Below, one piece after another: positions 17,181 through 26,362 of a DNA stretch of 64,000 nt. The stretch covers positions 1 through 64,000 of the forward strand of contig NZ_JAVRHO010000004.1 in assembly GCF_031846515.1 (NCBI RefSeq), in the 5' to 3' direction. Positions within the stretch are counted from its first letter, which is position 1. Each line of letters opens with the position of its first letter. Under the pieces are notes generated by a model. The model searched no databases. It saw only the letters and a list, made by a program, of their open reading frames with translations, and had not been told where the DNA came from. The DNA is from Autumnicola lenta. Lineage in GTDB: Bacteria > Bacteroidota > Bacteroidia > Flavobacteriales > Flavobacteriaceae. The position numbers and the translations under genes were made by a program.

Positions 17181-19682
17181 ATGATTAAAAATTTTTCTTA
17201 CAAGGCGCTACTTGTGGCTTTGTCTGTATCTGTTTCCGGTTGTGCTGTTTTTCAGGCAGGAAAAACTGAAAACGCTCAAACTTCAGCAAATACAGAAGCC
17301 AAAAGCAAAGACAAGCTAAAGCCTTACAAAAAAGTAATCACCAAAGATGCAAAAACAGATGAAGGCATGTTCACGGTACATAAAGTGGACGATAAATACT
17401 ATTATGAAATTCCGGACAGTCTCTTTAACCGCGAAATGCTCACGGTGACCCGGATTGCGAAAACTGCCAGCGGAATTGGCTTTGGTGGTGGAAAACAAAA
17501 TACTCAGGTTCATAAATGGGAAAAGAAAGGTGACGATGTTTTGCTTCGCGTAGTTTCTTATGAAGTTTACGCGGCAGATTCTTTACCGGTGCACGAGGCT
17601 GTGGTAAATTCTAATTTTGAACCAATCCTTCAGAAGTTTCCTATTCAGACCGTACGGAAAGATTCGGTTTATAATAATGTGGTTATTGACGTTACTGCAC
17701 TTTACACCAAAGATATTATGGCGCTGGGCCTTCAGGATGATGAACGGGAAGAATATAAAGTATCCCGTCTGGACGAGGATCGTTCTTATATCGATACCAT
17801 TAGAAGTTATCCCGAAAACGTAGAAGTAAGGCATGTAAAGACCTACAATGCCGGAAACCCTCCTTCTAACAGCAGTTTAGGTTCTATTTCTTTAGAATTC
17901 AGTAATTCCATGATTTTACTGCCAAAAGAGCCAATGGAACGTCGCTATTTCGATCAACGTGTTGGCTGGTTCGCAAGAGAACAGACAGATTATGGTCTGG
18001 ATGCTCAAAAAAGTGAGGAAGTCCGTTACTTAGACCGTTGGAGACTTGAGGTAAAAGAGGAAGACATGGAGAAGTTCAAAAGAGGCGAGCTGGTAGAACC
18101 AAAGGAACCTATCGTTTATTATATAGACAGAGCCACTCCAAGAAAGTGGGTTCCTTATATCAAACAGGGAATTGAAGACTGGCAGGTGGCTTTTGAAGAA
18201 GCAGGCTTTAAAAACGCAATTATCGCTAAAGACCCACCTTCTAAAGAAGAAGATCCTGACTGGAGTCCTGAAGATGTACGTTATTCGGTAGTACGTTATC
18301 TTGCTTCCCCTATTCCGAATGCAAACGGGCCACACGTGAGCGATCCGCGTTCAGGAGAAATCCTGGAATCAGACATTAACTGGTACCATAATGTAATGAC
18401 GCTGTTGAGAAACTGGTTTTTTGTACAAACGGCTGCAATTAACGAAGATGCACAAAACGTTGCCTTTAAAGATGAAGTTATGGGACGCCTAATCCGTTTT
18501 GTTTCTTCTCACGAAGTTGGTCACACGATTGGCCTTCCGCATAATATGGGAAGCAGCGTTGCTTATCCGGTAGAAAAGCTACGTGATCCTGTTTTTACGG
18601 CAGAATTTGGTACAGCTCCTTCTATTATGGATTATGCACGTTTTAATTATATCGCACAGCCGGGAGATGGTGATGTTGCTCTAATGCCAAATATCGGCCC
18701 ATATGATAAGTATGCTGTTAAGTGGGGTTACCGTCCTATTCCGGAGAAAGAAGGAAGAGAAGAAAAAGAGATTCTTGACCAATGGATCCTGGAACATGCC
18801 GGTGATCCTATGTATCGCTTCGGAAGACAGCAAAGTGGCGGAGTAATAGATCCAAGTTCACAAACTGAAGACCTTGGTGATGACGCTGTTCTTGCAAGTG
18901 AATATGGAATTAAAAACCTGAAGCGTATCCTTCCAAATCTATTGGAATGGACTGCAGAAGATGGAAAGGATTATGAAGATCTGGATGACCTTTACGGGCA
19001 GATTGTAGGCCAGTATAACAGGTACATGGGTCATGTTGCAGCCAGTATTGGAGGAATTTATGAAAATTACAAAACCTACGATCAGGAAGGTGCAGTTTAT
19101 ACTCATGTAGACAAAGAGAAACAACAAAGAGCTATGAACTTTTTACACACTCAGCTCTTTGAAACTCCTGAATGGCTCATGGATCCTAATATCTTTAATA
19201 AAGTTGAATTCGACGGAAATATTGAAAGGATAAGAAGTATGCAGGAACGCGCGCTTAATAACATCCTCGATTTCGGAAGAATGGCGCGATTGATGGAAAA
19301 TGAAGAAGTTAACGGCAGCGAAGCTTATTCCCTACTAAACATGATGACCGATCTTAGAAAAGGAATCTGGAGCGAATTATCTTCAGGAGGAAAAACAGAC
19401 AGGTATCGCCGAAACCTTCAGCGTGCATATCTGGACAGGATGGAGTACTTAATGACCAAAGAGCAGGCAGAGATTCCGGCGCGATATAGAAGTTGGGTTA
19501 CGCAGAGCAGTATAGATGTTGCCCAAAGTGATATACGTCCGGTAGTACGTGGAGAACTTAAAGCCCTCCAAAGGCAGATAAGAAATTCTGTTTACAATTC
19601 TGGTGATACGTTAACCAGGTATCATTTACAGGACGCTCTGGAACGTATAGATTTAATACTGAATCCTATTGCTAAAGGATAA
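17181..19682 (+). CDS. Zinc-dependent metalloprotease, DUF5117/DUF5118 type
   Basis: An 833-residue lipoprotein (lipobox Cys21 in SVSGCAVF). The N-terminal part (about 45-330) fits the DUF5118-DUF5117 pair found before the catalytic domain. The metzincin-like zinc site HEVGHTIGLPH begins at His444, with Glu445 as base and His448 and His454 as further ligands. A Met-turn candidate, PSIMDYARFNY, follows at about 491. The C-terminal third is helical. It is a complete member of a family abundant in Bacteroidota and probably degrades proteins at the cell surface or in the periplasm. Monocistronic, with leader hairpins upstream and a strong terminator downstream. Confidence 0.9.
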   Translation: MIKNFSYKALLVALSVSVSGCAVFQAGKTENAQTSANTEAKSKDKLKPYKKVITKDAKTDEGMFTVHKVDDKYYYEIPDSLFNREMLTVTRIAKTASGIGFGGGKQNTQVHKWEKKGDDVLLRVVSYEVYAADSLPVHEAVVNSNFEPILQKFPIQTVRKDSVYNNVVIDVTALYTKDIMALGLQDDEREEYKVSRLDEDRSYIDTIRSYPENVEVRHVKTYNAGNPPSNSSLGSISLEFSNSMILLPKEPMERRYFDQRVGWFAREQTDYGLDAQKSEEVRYLDRWRLEVKEEDMEKFKRGELVEPKEPIVYYIDRATPRKWVPYIKQGIEDWQVAFEEAGFKNAIIAKDPPSKEEDPDWSPEDVRYSVVRYLASPIPNANGPHVSDPRSGEILESDINWYHNVMTLLRNWFFVQTAAINEDAQNVAFKDEVMGRLIRFVSSHEVGHTIGLPHNMGSSVAYPVEKLRDPVFTAEFGTAPSIMDYARFNYIAQPGDGDVALMPNIGPYDKYAVKWGYRPIPEKEGREEKEILDQWILEHAGDPMYRFGRQQSGGVIDPSSQTEDLGDDAVLASEYGIKNLKRILPNLLEWTAEDGKDYEDLDDLYGQIVGQYNRYMGHVAASIGGIYENYKTYDQEGAVYTHVDKEKQQRAMNFLHTQLFETPEWLMDPNIFNKVEFDGNIERIRSMQERALNNILDFGRMARLMENEEVNGSEAYSLLNMMTDLRKGIWSELSSGGKTDRYRRNLQRAYLDRMEYLMTKEQAEIPARYRSWVTQSSIDVAQSDIRPVVRGELKALQRQIRNSVYNSGDTLTRYHLQDALERIDLILNPIAKG

Positions 19683-19702
19683 TTACCCTTAACAAATGTA
19701 GA

Positions 19703-19734
19703 AGCCTGCCATTTTTTAGTGGCAGGCTTTTTTT
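19703..19734 (+). terminator. Terminator of the metalloprotease gene
   Basis: AGCCTGCCA-ttttttag-TGGCAGGCT followed by a run of T, starting 21 bases after the stop codon. Confidence 0.9.
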
Positions 19735-19760
19735 ATGAATGTCTTTTTTGCAACGGAAAT

Positions 19761-19783
19761 TACGTTTTTCCAGTAAAAACGTA
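19761..19783. promoter_or_regulatory. Perfect inverted repeat upstream of the EF-hand gene
   Basis: TACGTTTTT-ccagt-AAAAACGTA: 9-bp arms, no T-run, and 179 bases before the EF-hand gene. It could be an operator or a remnant repeat; otherwise nothing is seen in the gap 19735-19961. Confidence 0.35.
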
Positions 19784-19961
19784 GGTTAAGGAGTACTTTA
19801 TGGTTAACGCTTTTTCACAATACTTCCCATTATCTAAACTAATTTTTAAACCGCTTTAAGATTCGAGTTAAAGTAAGATTAAACAGCCCCCAAAATTTCA
19901 CCGGGCTTTTAAAATTTCACAAATTGGGCTTTATAATTTATTAACCGTAAAATAAAAAACT

Positions 19962-20903
19962 ATGAAATCTATGATGAATTTTGAAAAGTACAGTAAGTAC
20001 TTCTTTGCTTTAGTCTTAATGGTAGGACTGGCAAGTTGCGACGAAGATGACGACGTAATAGAACCTATACCAGACCCAACTGGAAGTATTATTGCAAACG
20101 ACCAAACCCTTACTAATAACATGATTATGGTGCAAAGCGTTACTGTTGGGCAGGATAGCTGGTTAGTAGCGCTACATGCAGATGAAGAGGATACTAATAA
20201 TTTTATTACTGATCCAGAAATGATTGAAGGAGATGATATTACAACAAGTGATATTATGCTTGTCCTTAATGAAGATGCGAATCTTATGATGGGTGAAAAT
20301 GAAATCGTCCTGAAACTTTATGCTGATGATGAAGATGGTATTCTTGGCGAATGGGATATTGATGATGATCCTATCACCGATGATACCGGAGCCCTTGCAA
20401 CTGAAATGATTACAGTTACTATGGAAGACACTGAAACCAGTGCTTTTGCTGATTTTGACACGAATGCCGATGGAAATATCGATGAAGATGAATTTGATGC
20501 TTTCTATGACTATGATTACACTGCCTGGGATATCGATGAAGACGGGGTTTTAGATGAAGATGAATTTTATACTGTCAACTTCGCAAATGCCGATACAGAT
20601 GATGATGATGTCCTAAGCGAAGATGAATGGAATACTGGTTATACAACTATGTATGGAACATATTACGACGATGAAGATTTCTCAGTTTATGATACAGATG
20701 AGGATGGTTTTCTAAGTGATGAGGAATGGAACGCAAGCCTTGTTGACTCTCCATGGTTTGATGAGTATGACGCAAATACTGATACCTATGTAGATGTCAA
20801 TGAGTATAGAACCGGTCTTTACAACACCTGGGATACAGATTTTGACGGGTATCTAAATGAGAGTGAATATAATGTTTATAGTCCTTACTATTATTCCTGG
20901 TAA
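19962..20903 (+). CDS. Surface lipoprotein with six EF-hand-like calcium loops
   Basis: A 313-residue lipoprotein. Cys26 is followed by DEDDD, a strong Bacteroidota surface-export signal. Residues about 38-155 form a beta-rich domain resembling the DUF4382/DUF7282-type modules (SIIANDQTLTNNMIMVQSVTVGQDSWLVAL). After it come six EF-hand loops at intervals of about 20-35 residues, including DTNADGNIDEDE, DIDEDGVLDEDE, DTDEDGFLSDEE and DTDFDGYLNESE. The third (DTDDDDVLSEDE) and fifth (DANTDTYVDVNE) lack the central Gly. The protein is extremely acidic. Probable role: calcium-dependent adhesion or stability outside the cell; partner unknown. It has its own terminator. Confidence 0.85.
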   Translation: MKSMMNFEKYSKYFFALVLMVGLASCDEDDDVIEPIPDPTGSIIANDQTLTNNMIMVQSVTVGQDSWLVALHADEEDTNNFITDPEMIEGDDITTSDIMLVLNEDANLMMGENEIVLKLYADDEDGILGEWDIDDDPITDDTGALATEMITVTMEDTETSAFADFDTNADGNIDEDEFDAFYDYDYTAWDIDEDGVLDEDEFYTVNFANADTDDDDVLSEDEWNTGYTTMYGTYYDDEDFSVYDTDEDGFLSDEEWNASLVDSPWFDEYDANTDTYVDVNEYRTGLYNTWDTDFDGYLNESEYNVYSPYYYSW

Positions 20904-20964
20904 TAACTTAAGCAAACTAGAAAATACAAGCCGGTAAATAATTGGCTGGTAATTTTGAAAGATG

Positions 20965-20996
20965 AAAGGCCGGAAGAAAAATTTCTTCCGGCCTTT
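20965..20996. terminator. Bidirectional terminator, EF-hand gene / copper ATPase
   Basis: AAAGGCCGGAAGAAA-aa-TTTCTTCCGGCCTTT, a near-perfect stem between convergent genes, with T or A runs at both ends. Confidence 0.85.
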
Positions 20997-21024
20997 TCAT
21001 TTGTCTCAACTTTAAAAAATCGTA

Positions 21025-24000
21025 TCAGGAAATCTTTGCGCCTCTCAGCCTTAAAGCATTCGCAATCACAGAAACCGAACTAAAGCTCATCGCCAGCGCA
21101 GCGATCATGGGGGAAAGTAAAATCCCAAAGAAAGGATACAAAATTCCGGCGGCAATTGGTACTCCCAAAGAGTTGTAAATAAGCGCGAAAAAGAGATTTT
21201 CCCTGATATTCTTCATCACTTTTTTACTCAGCGTTTTAGCCTTTACCACTCCATGTAAATCTCCTTTCACCAGCGTAATTTTTGCGCTTTCAATGGCCAC
21301 ATCTGTGCCGGTTCCCATAGCAATTCCAATATCAGATTGTGCCAGGGCGGGCGCATCGTTAATTCCATCACCGGCCATAGCGACTTTTTTACCCTCTGCC
21401 TGTAACCGTTTTACTTCATTTAGTTTGTCCTCCGGCAACATTCCTGCTTTAAAGTCGGTGAGATGTAATTCTTCAGCCACCGCAGCAGCTGTATTTTTAT
21501 TGTCGCCGGTAAGCATAATCACCTCAACTCCGCGACTTATTAATTCTGAAATTGCCGCCCGGCTGGTCTTCTTAATAGGATCTGTAATGGTGATAAACCC
21601 GGCTATTTTACCATCCACCGCCAGATAGGATACGGTTTTTCCCAATTGTTGTTCTGCAGAAACCTTTTCCTTTACTTCTGAAGAAATTTCAGCAGCAACG
21701 TCTTTCATCAGTTTTTCATTCCCGATGGCAATTTTTTGATTCTGAAGATTTGCCGTCACTCCTTTTCCCGTTACGGAACTGAATTTTTCGGCTTCCGAAA
21801 TCTTCACGTTCTTCTCTTTAGCATAATTCACTGTGGCTTCGGCTAAAGGATGTTCGCTTAAAATATTTACTGAAGCTATTCTCTGCAGAACTTCTTCTTC
21901 AGAAAAATCATTCGCAGCAACTACTTTTTCTACAGATGGTTTTCCTTCGGTGATCGTTCCCGTTTTATCAATGATAAGGGTATCGATCTTGTCCATTTGT
22001 TCCAGCGCCTGTGCATTTTTAATCAGCACACCATTTTGCGCACCTTTCCCCACTCCTACCATGACAGACATTGGAGTTGCAAGTCCCAAAGCACAGGGAC
22101 AAGCGATAATCAGCACTGCAATGGCATTTATGAGCGCATATACATAACTCGGCTCCGGTCCGAAAATGGCCCAAATAATAAAAGTGACCACCGAAATTAT
22201 GACCACCACCGGCACAAAATATCCCGCAATTTTATCTGCCAGTTTCTGAATAGGAGCCTGCGACCTGCTCGCATCATTCACCATCTTTACAATCTGCGCC
22301 AGCAGGGTTTCGTTGCCCACTTTTTCGGCCTTCATCGTGAAACTTTGATTTCCGTTTATAGTTCCTGAAGTTACCGTATCGCCTTTACTTTTCTCTACCG
22401 GAATCGGTTCCCCTGTAATCATAGATTCATCCAGGCTGCTTTCGCCTTTTTCGATTATTCCGTCCACCGGGATTTTATCTCCGGGTTTAATACGCAAAAT
22501 ATCTCCAACCTGAATTTTATCTGTAGCAATCACTTCTTCTTCTCCGTTTACCACGCGAATGGCTTTATTTGGAGCAAGTTTCAGTAATTCTTTTACTGCG
22601 GAATTCGTCCGGCTATGAGCACGGGCTTCCAATAACTGACCAAGTAAAACCAGCGTTAAAATAACAGTGGCCGCTTCAAAGTAAACATGAACGGTTCCAG
22701 CTTCGGTTTTAAATTGCTGCGGAAAAAAATCAGGAAAAATTAATCCAAATACACTGAAGATCCAGGCAATTCCAGCGCCTATTCCAATGAGTGTAAACAT
22801 ATTCAGGTTCCAGGAAGTAACAGACTTCCATGCGCGTTCAAAGAACATCCAGGTGGCATAAAAAACTACCGGAATGGAAAGTCCCAATTGTATCCAATTC
22901 CAGTAGTACATATCCAGCGCCTCATACAGCGGATTATCGGCCAGCATTTCGCTCATCGCGATAAGGAAAATGGGCAAAGTAAAACCTGCAGCAATCCAGA
23001 ATTTTTTCAGTAGTTTTTGATATGTTTTCTTCTCGGCAGAAGCATCAGCCTGGACCGGCACCAGGTCCATTCCGCAAATTGGGCAATCTCCCGGCTCATC
23101 CTCTACAATTTCCGGATGCATTGGGCAGGTGTATCCTCCCCCCTGCCCCCCTCCGAAGGAGGAGGTAAGACTCATTTCCTCGACGAGATCCATTCCACAA
23201 ACCGGACAATCACCCGGTTCATCGTAGGTTTTCTCCCCTTCACAATGCATTGGGCAGTAAAAAGTGCCCGTACCTTTACCCTTAGGTTTCTCTTTTTCTG
23301 AATGCTCATGATGGACTTCTTCCCCCGGAATGAAAATTTCATAATTCCCGCCCGCTTCTTTTAATGCATGCTGAAATTTGTCAATTTTGATGTGACGCTT
23401 CATTTCTATCTCCGCTTCGGCTTTTTCAAGATTAACGGAAGCATTTGTAACACCTTCGACCTTGTTCAGAGCTTCTTCAACATGCGAGCGACAACCGTTA
23501 CAGGTCATTCCGGTGATTTTATAGGTGTGTTTCATCAGGTTTTCACCAGAATTCCCTTCCGGAGAAGATTCAGAAGACATCAGAATCTGATAATTACCGC
23601 CCACTTCTTCTAATGCATGTTGAAATTTGTCAATTTTGATGTGCTGCTTCATTTCAATCTCCCCTTCGGCTTTTTCCAGATCAACGGAAGCATTTGTAAC
23701 GCCTTCAACATTGTTCAGAGCTTCTTCAACATGAGAACGGCAGCCATTGCAGGTCATTCCGGTGATTTTATAGGTATGTCTCATCAGGTTTTCGCCAGAA
23801 TTCCCTTCCGAAGAAGATTCAGAAGGCATCAGAATTTGATAATCCCCGCCCGCTTCTTTTAATGCATGCTGAAATTTGCCAATTTTGATGTGCCGCTGCA
23901 TTTCTATCTCCGCTTCGGCTTTTTCCAGATCAACGGAAGCATTTGTAACGCCTTTAACATTGTTCAGAGCTTCTTCAACATGAGAACGGCAGCTGTTACA

Positions 24001-24531
24001 GGTCATTCCGGTGATTTTATAGGTGTGTTTCATCAGGTTTTCACCAGAATTCCCTTCCGAAGAAGATTTAGAAGGCATCAGAATTTCATAATTTCCGCCC
24101 GCTTCTTCTAATGCATGCTGAAATTTGTCAATTTTGATATGCCGCTGCATTTCTATCTCCGCTTCGGCTTTTTCCAGATTAACTGAAGCATTTATAACAC
24201 CGCCCACCTTGTTCAAAGCCTCTTCAACATGAGAACGGCAGCCGTTACAGGTCATTCCGGTGATTTTATAGGTATGTTTCATCAGGTTTTCACCAGAATT
24301 CCCTTCCGAAGAAGATTCTGAAGGCATCAGAATTTCATAATTTCCGCCCGCTTCTTTTAGTGCATGCTGAAATTTGCCAATTTTGATGTGCCGCTTCATT
24401 TCAATCTCGGCTTCGGCTTTTTCCAGATCAACGGAAGCATTTGTAACTCCTTCAACTTTATTTAGAGCTTCTTCAACATGGGAACGGCAGCCGTTACAGG
24501 TCATTCCGGTGATTTTATAGGTGTGTTTCAT
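21025..24531 (-). CDS. copA: Copper-transporting P1B-type ATPase with five HMA domains
   Basis: A 1168-residue pump exporting Cu(I) (or Ag) from the cytosol. The start at 24531 is chosen because it begins the first HMA repeat and follows the permease stop by 2 bases; a frame running back to 24567 would only add 12 odd residues. Five 83-residue HMA units (KITGMTCNGC; the third has CNSC) are followed by two short heavy-metal-binding domains (CPMH...GDCPVCGMDL and CPMHPE...GDCPICGMDL) separated by a Gly-rich linker. The ATPase core has TGEP, the membrane CPC motif (near residue 811), DKTGT (Asp near 855), MLTGDN and GDGINDAPAL. The usual number of HMA domains in bacteria is one or two. It is last in the minus-strand metal island. 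Confidence 0.95.
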   Translation of the reverse strand: MKHTYKITGMTCNGCRSHVEEALNKVEGVTNASVDLEKAEAEIEMKRHIKIGKFQHALKEAGGNYEILMPSESSSEGNSGENLMKHTYKITGMTCNGCRSHVEEALNKVGGVINASVNLEKAEAEIEMQRHIKIDKFQHALEEAGGNYEILMPSKSSSEGNSGENLMKHTYKITGMTCNSCRSHVEEALNNVKGVTNASVDLEKAEAEIEMQRHIKIGKFQHALKEAGGDYQILMPSESSSEGNSGENLMRHTYKITGMTCNGCRSHVEEALNNVEGVTNASVDLEKAEGEIEMKQHIKIDKFQHALEEVGGNYQILMSSESSPEGNSGENLMKHTYKITGMTCNGCRSHVEEALNKVEGVTNASVNLEKAEAEIEMKRHIKIDKFQHALKEAGGNYEIFIPGEEVHHEHSEKEKPKGKGTGTFYCPMHCEGEKTYDEPGDCPVCGMDLVEEMSLTSSFGGGQGGGYTCPMHPEIVEDEPGDCPICGMDLVPVQADASAEKKTYQKLLKKFWIAAGFTLPIFLIAMSEMLADNPLYEALDMYYWNWIQLGLSIPVVFYATWMFFERAWKSVTSWNLNMFTLIGIGAGIAWIFSVFGLIFPDFFPQQFKTEAGTVHVYFEAATVILTLVLLGQLLEARAHSRTNSAVKELLKLAPNKAIRVVNGEEEVIATDKIQVGDILRIKPGDKIPVDGIIEKGESSLDESMITGEPIPVEKSKGDTVTSGTINGNQSFTMKAEKVGNETLLAQIVKMVNDASRSQAPIQKLADKIAGYFVPVVVIISVVTFIIWAIFGPEPSYVYALINAIAVLIIACPCALGLATPMSVMVGVGKGAQNGVLIKNAQALEQMDKIDTLIIDKTGTITEGKPSVEKVVAANDFSEEEVLQRIASVNILSEHPLAEATVNYAKEKNVKISEAEKFSSVTGKGVTANLQNQKIAIGNEKLMKDVAAEISSEVKEKVSAEQQLGKTVSYLAVDGKIAGFITITDPIKKTSRAAISELISRGVEVIMLTGDNKNTAAAVAEELHLTDFKAGMLPEDKLNEVKRLQAEGKKVAMAGDGINDAPALAQSDIGIAMGTGTDVAIESAKITLVKGDLHGVVKAKTLSKKVMKNIRENLFFALIYNSLGVPIAAGILYPFFGILLSPMIAALAMSFSSVSVIANALRLRGAKIS
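23134..23166. repeat. C/G-rich palindromic repeat inside copA
   Basis: TCCTCCCCCCTGCCCCCCTC followed by CGAAGGAGGAGG. The core CCTCC-GAA-GGAGG is a perfect hairpin. In frame it codes the linker SSFGGGQGGG between the two CPMH domains. Related sequence lies at 31941-32024 and 32095-32136. Confidence 0.7.
23328..24531 (-). repeat. Five tandem 249-bp HMA-coding repeats
   Basis: Units begin at about 24531, 24282, 24033, 23784 and 23535, each 249 bp (83 codons) and nearly identical in DNA, including the linker SSSEGNSGENL. The last copy lacks the linker. Each unit starts with ATG-AAA (or ATG-AGA) CACACC. Confidence 0.9.
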
Positions 24532-24532
24532 T

Positions 24533-25879
24533 CTAATTCTTATTACTTTTTTCATTCTGATCCTCATCAGAATCTTCCAGTTTACCTTCCTGATCAGTAT
24601 TCTTCAGAAATAATTTTTCTCCGAAAAAAGTTACCACAATTAAGCCTGCAGAGACAATAATTACGGTTAGGTTTGTTTGCGCTCTTACCCATACAAATCC
24701 TATTAATACCACTGCATCCAGAACGATGGCCGTAATTACAATTGCCGGGTTTGCTTTCACCTTTTCTTTCATATGGCGCAGTACTCCCACATGAATAATA
24801 ATGTCCATTATTAAATAGAATATTGCGCCCATAGCTGCAATTCCTGAAAGGTCAAAAAGAATCGTTAATGCGATGGAGAGCACCACAATATATACCAGCA
24901 TGTGTTGCTGAATATTTCCCGGCAATCCCAGGTTAGAATGCGGAATCAATTTCATATTGGTGAGCATCGCCGTCATTCTTGAAACTGCAAAAACACTAAA
25001 AATAACTCCTGTTATGGTAGCGACTATGGCAATCCCAACCGTAAACCACAAACCGAAATCTCCATATAGAGGACGCGCAGCTTCTGCCAAAGCATAATCT
25101 TTTGCTTCAATAATTTGAGGGATTTCCAGGTTAGATCCTACTGCAAGGGCAGTAATAAAATACACAGCACCACAGATTACCAGCGACCATACTATCGCCC
25201 GTCCCACATTTTTATGAGGCTCTTTTATTTCTCCCCCGCTATTGGTAATAGTGGTAAAGCCCTTATAGGCAAGAATAGCAAGTGCAAGAGAGGCAATATA
25301 TTTGGTGAAACTATTTTCGGGTGCCTCAGAAGGCATAGCAGAACCCACACTAAAATCGGCTGCCCAAAGTGCTCCAATTGCAAAGATCAAAATTCCGCCA
25401 ATTTTAATGGTTGCAGTAGTCATTGCTGTTTTACCAATGACTTCGTTTCCAAGGATATTAACCACAAAAGCAGCGACCAGAAGTCCCACTCCAAGCACAG
25501 GAACCCAAAAGCTGTTTTCACTTCCATTGAACAATTGCATGGTGTAAGTACCAAAAGTACGCGCCACAAGACTTTCGTTTAAAACCATTGAAAAAGCCAT
25601 GAGCAAGGCCGCAAAAGCCGTAATGGTCCCTTTCCCGTAGGCTTTTTGAAGGAACATCGCAATACCCCCAGCCGACGGGTACGCATGCGCCATTTTGATA
25701 TAGGAATAAGCGCTAAATCCGGAGATAACCCCTCCCATTACAACAGCAAGCGCAAAATATTCACCTGCAAGTTCTGCTATCTGTCCTAAAAGGGCAAAAA
25801 TTGCTGCACCTATCATTACCCCGGTTCCCATAGCCACTGCGTTTCCAAGGCTAAGACTGTTCTTTTCGTATTGACTCAT
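24533..25879 (-). CDS. APC family amino acid permease
   Basis: A 448-residue membrane protein with about 12 predicted helices. The N-terminus SLSLGNAVAMGTGVMIGAAIFALLG carries the APC motif for substrate binding in helix 1, and SAYSYIKMAHAYPSAGGIAMFLQKAYG is the helix 2-3 region of the family. It probably imports amino acids or polyamines by proton symport; the substrate cannot be told. It sits directly before copA with 1-2 bases between stop and start, and after csp behind a terminator, so its link to copper handling is by position only. The C-terminus is charged (EDSDEDQNEKSNKN). Confidence 0.88.
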   Translation of the reverse strand: MSQYEKNSLSLGNAVAMGTGVMIGAAIFALLGQIAELAGEYFALAVVMGGVISGFSAYSYIKMAHAYPSAGGIAMFLQKAYGKGTITAFAALLMAFSMVLNESLVARTFGTYTMQLFNGSENSFWVPVLGVGLLVAAFVVNILGNEVIGKTAMTTATIKIGGILIFAIGALWAADFSVGSAMPSEAPENSFTKYIASLALAILAYKGFTTITNSGGEIKEPHKNVGRAIVWSLVICGAVYFITALAVGSNLEIPQIIEAKDYALAEAARPLYGDFGLWFTVGIAIVATITGVIFSVFAVSRMTAMLTNMKLIPHSNLGLPGNIQQHMLVYIVVLSIALTILFDLSGIAAMGAIFYLIMDIIIHVGVLRHMKEKVKANPAIVITAIVLDAVVLIGFVWVRAQTNLTVIIVSAGLIVVTFFGEKLFLKNTDQEGKLEDSDEDQNEKSNKN

Positions 25880-25890
25880 ATAATTCGTAT

Positions 25891-25922
25891 TAAAAAATAA
25901 AACCCAGATAAACCGGGTTTTA
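25891..25922 (-). terminator. Terminator after the csp-like gene
   Basis: Minus-strand AAAACCCGG-tttat-CTGGGTTTT (25900-25922) followed by a T-rich run, 26 bases after the csp-like stop. It is also the only space for a promoter of the APC-copA pair. Confidence 0.7.
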
Positions 25923-25947
25923 TTTATTTACTAGCTGATCATTTTAC

Positions 25948-26268
25948 TTATGCTAAATAAGTTTTACAAGCTTGTTCACATTCTCTACATGCTTTTGCAC
26001 AATCTTTACAGTGTTGCGAATCATGTTTTTCACATTCCTCGGCGCAATCTCTACATACTTTCTGGCAGTATTCAACCAGTCCCTTCGCATCGGCATCCTT
26101 TATAGCCAATATTTGCACCAGTGCTGCACAGGCTTCTGCACAAACTTTATCGGTTCTTATACACGGAACCATTTTCTTTAAATTGTCCTCGTCCAGACAT
26201 GCGTCTGCACAATAATTACAATGGTTAATACAATTCCCAAGTGCGTGAATAAATTTCTCGTTTCTCAT
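25948..26268 (-). CDS. Four-helix-bundle copper-binding protein (Csp/DUF326-like)
   Basis: A 106-residue protein with 16 cysteines, mostly as CxxxC or CxxC pairs along helices (NCINHCNYCADAC, YCQKVCRDCAEEC, HCKDCAKACRECEQAC). This pattern fits the Csp copper-storage family, in which a four-helix bundle packs many Cu(I) ions on Cys thiolates. There is no signal peptide, so it should act in the cytosol (Csp3-like). It stands alone between the AraC remnant and a terminator. Copper storage in this organism is inferred from the family. Confidence 0.9.
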   Translation of the reverse strand: MRNEKFIHALGNCINHCNYCADACLDEDNLKKMVPCIRTDKVCAEACAALVQILAIKDADAKGLVEYCQKVCRDCAEECEKHDSQHCKDCAKACRECEQACKTYLA

Positions 26269-26362
26269 AATAATTTGATTTTTATTGGTTTACCCTAAAT
26301 TAAGAATGATAAGCGGAAGAAACTTTTAAAATTATGGTAAGATTTTACACATTTAAGGAAAC

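Noticed and set aside
23368..24111. Series of 81-codon frames on the plus strand, 249 bp apart
   Set aside because: Antisense shadows of the HMA repeats in the copper ATPase gene.
23328..24531. CRISPR-like periodicity
   Set aside because: The 249-bp period is protein-coding (HMA domains) with no short spacers or Cas genes nearby.
24532..24567. Longer start of the copper ATPase
   Set aside because: It would add 12 Arg/Ile/Lys-rich residues within the end of the permease gene; the first HMA unit starts naturally at 24531.
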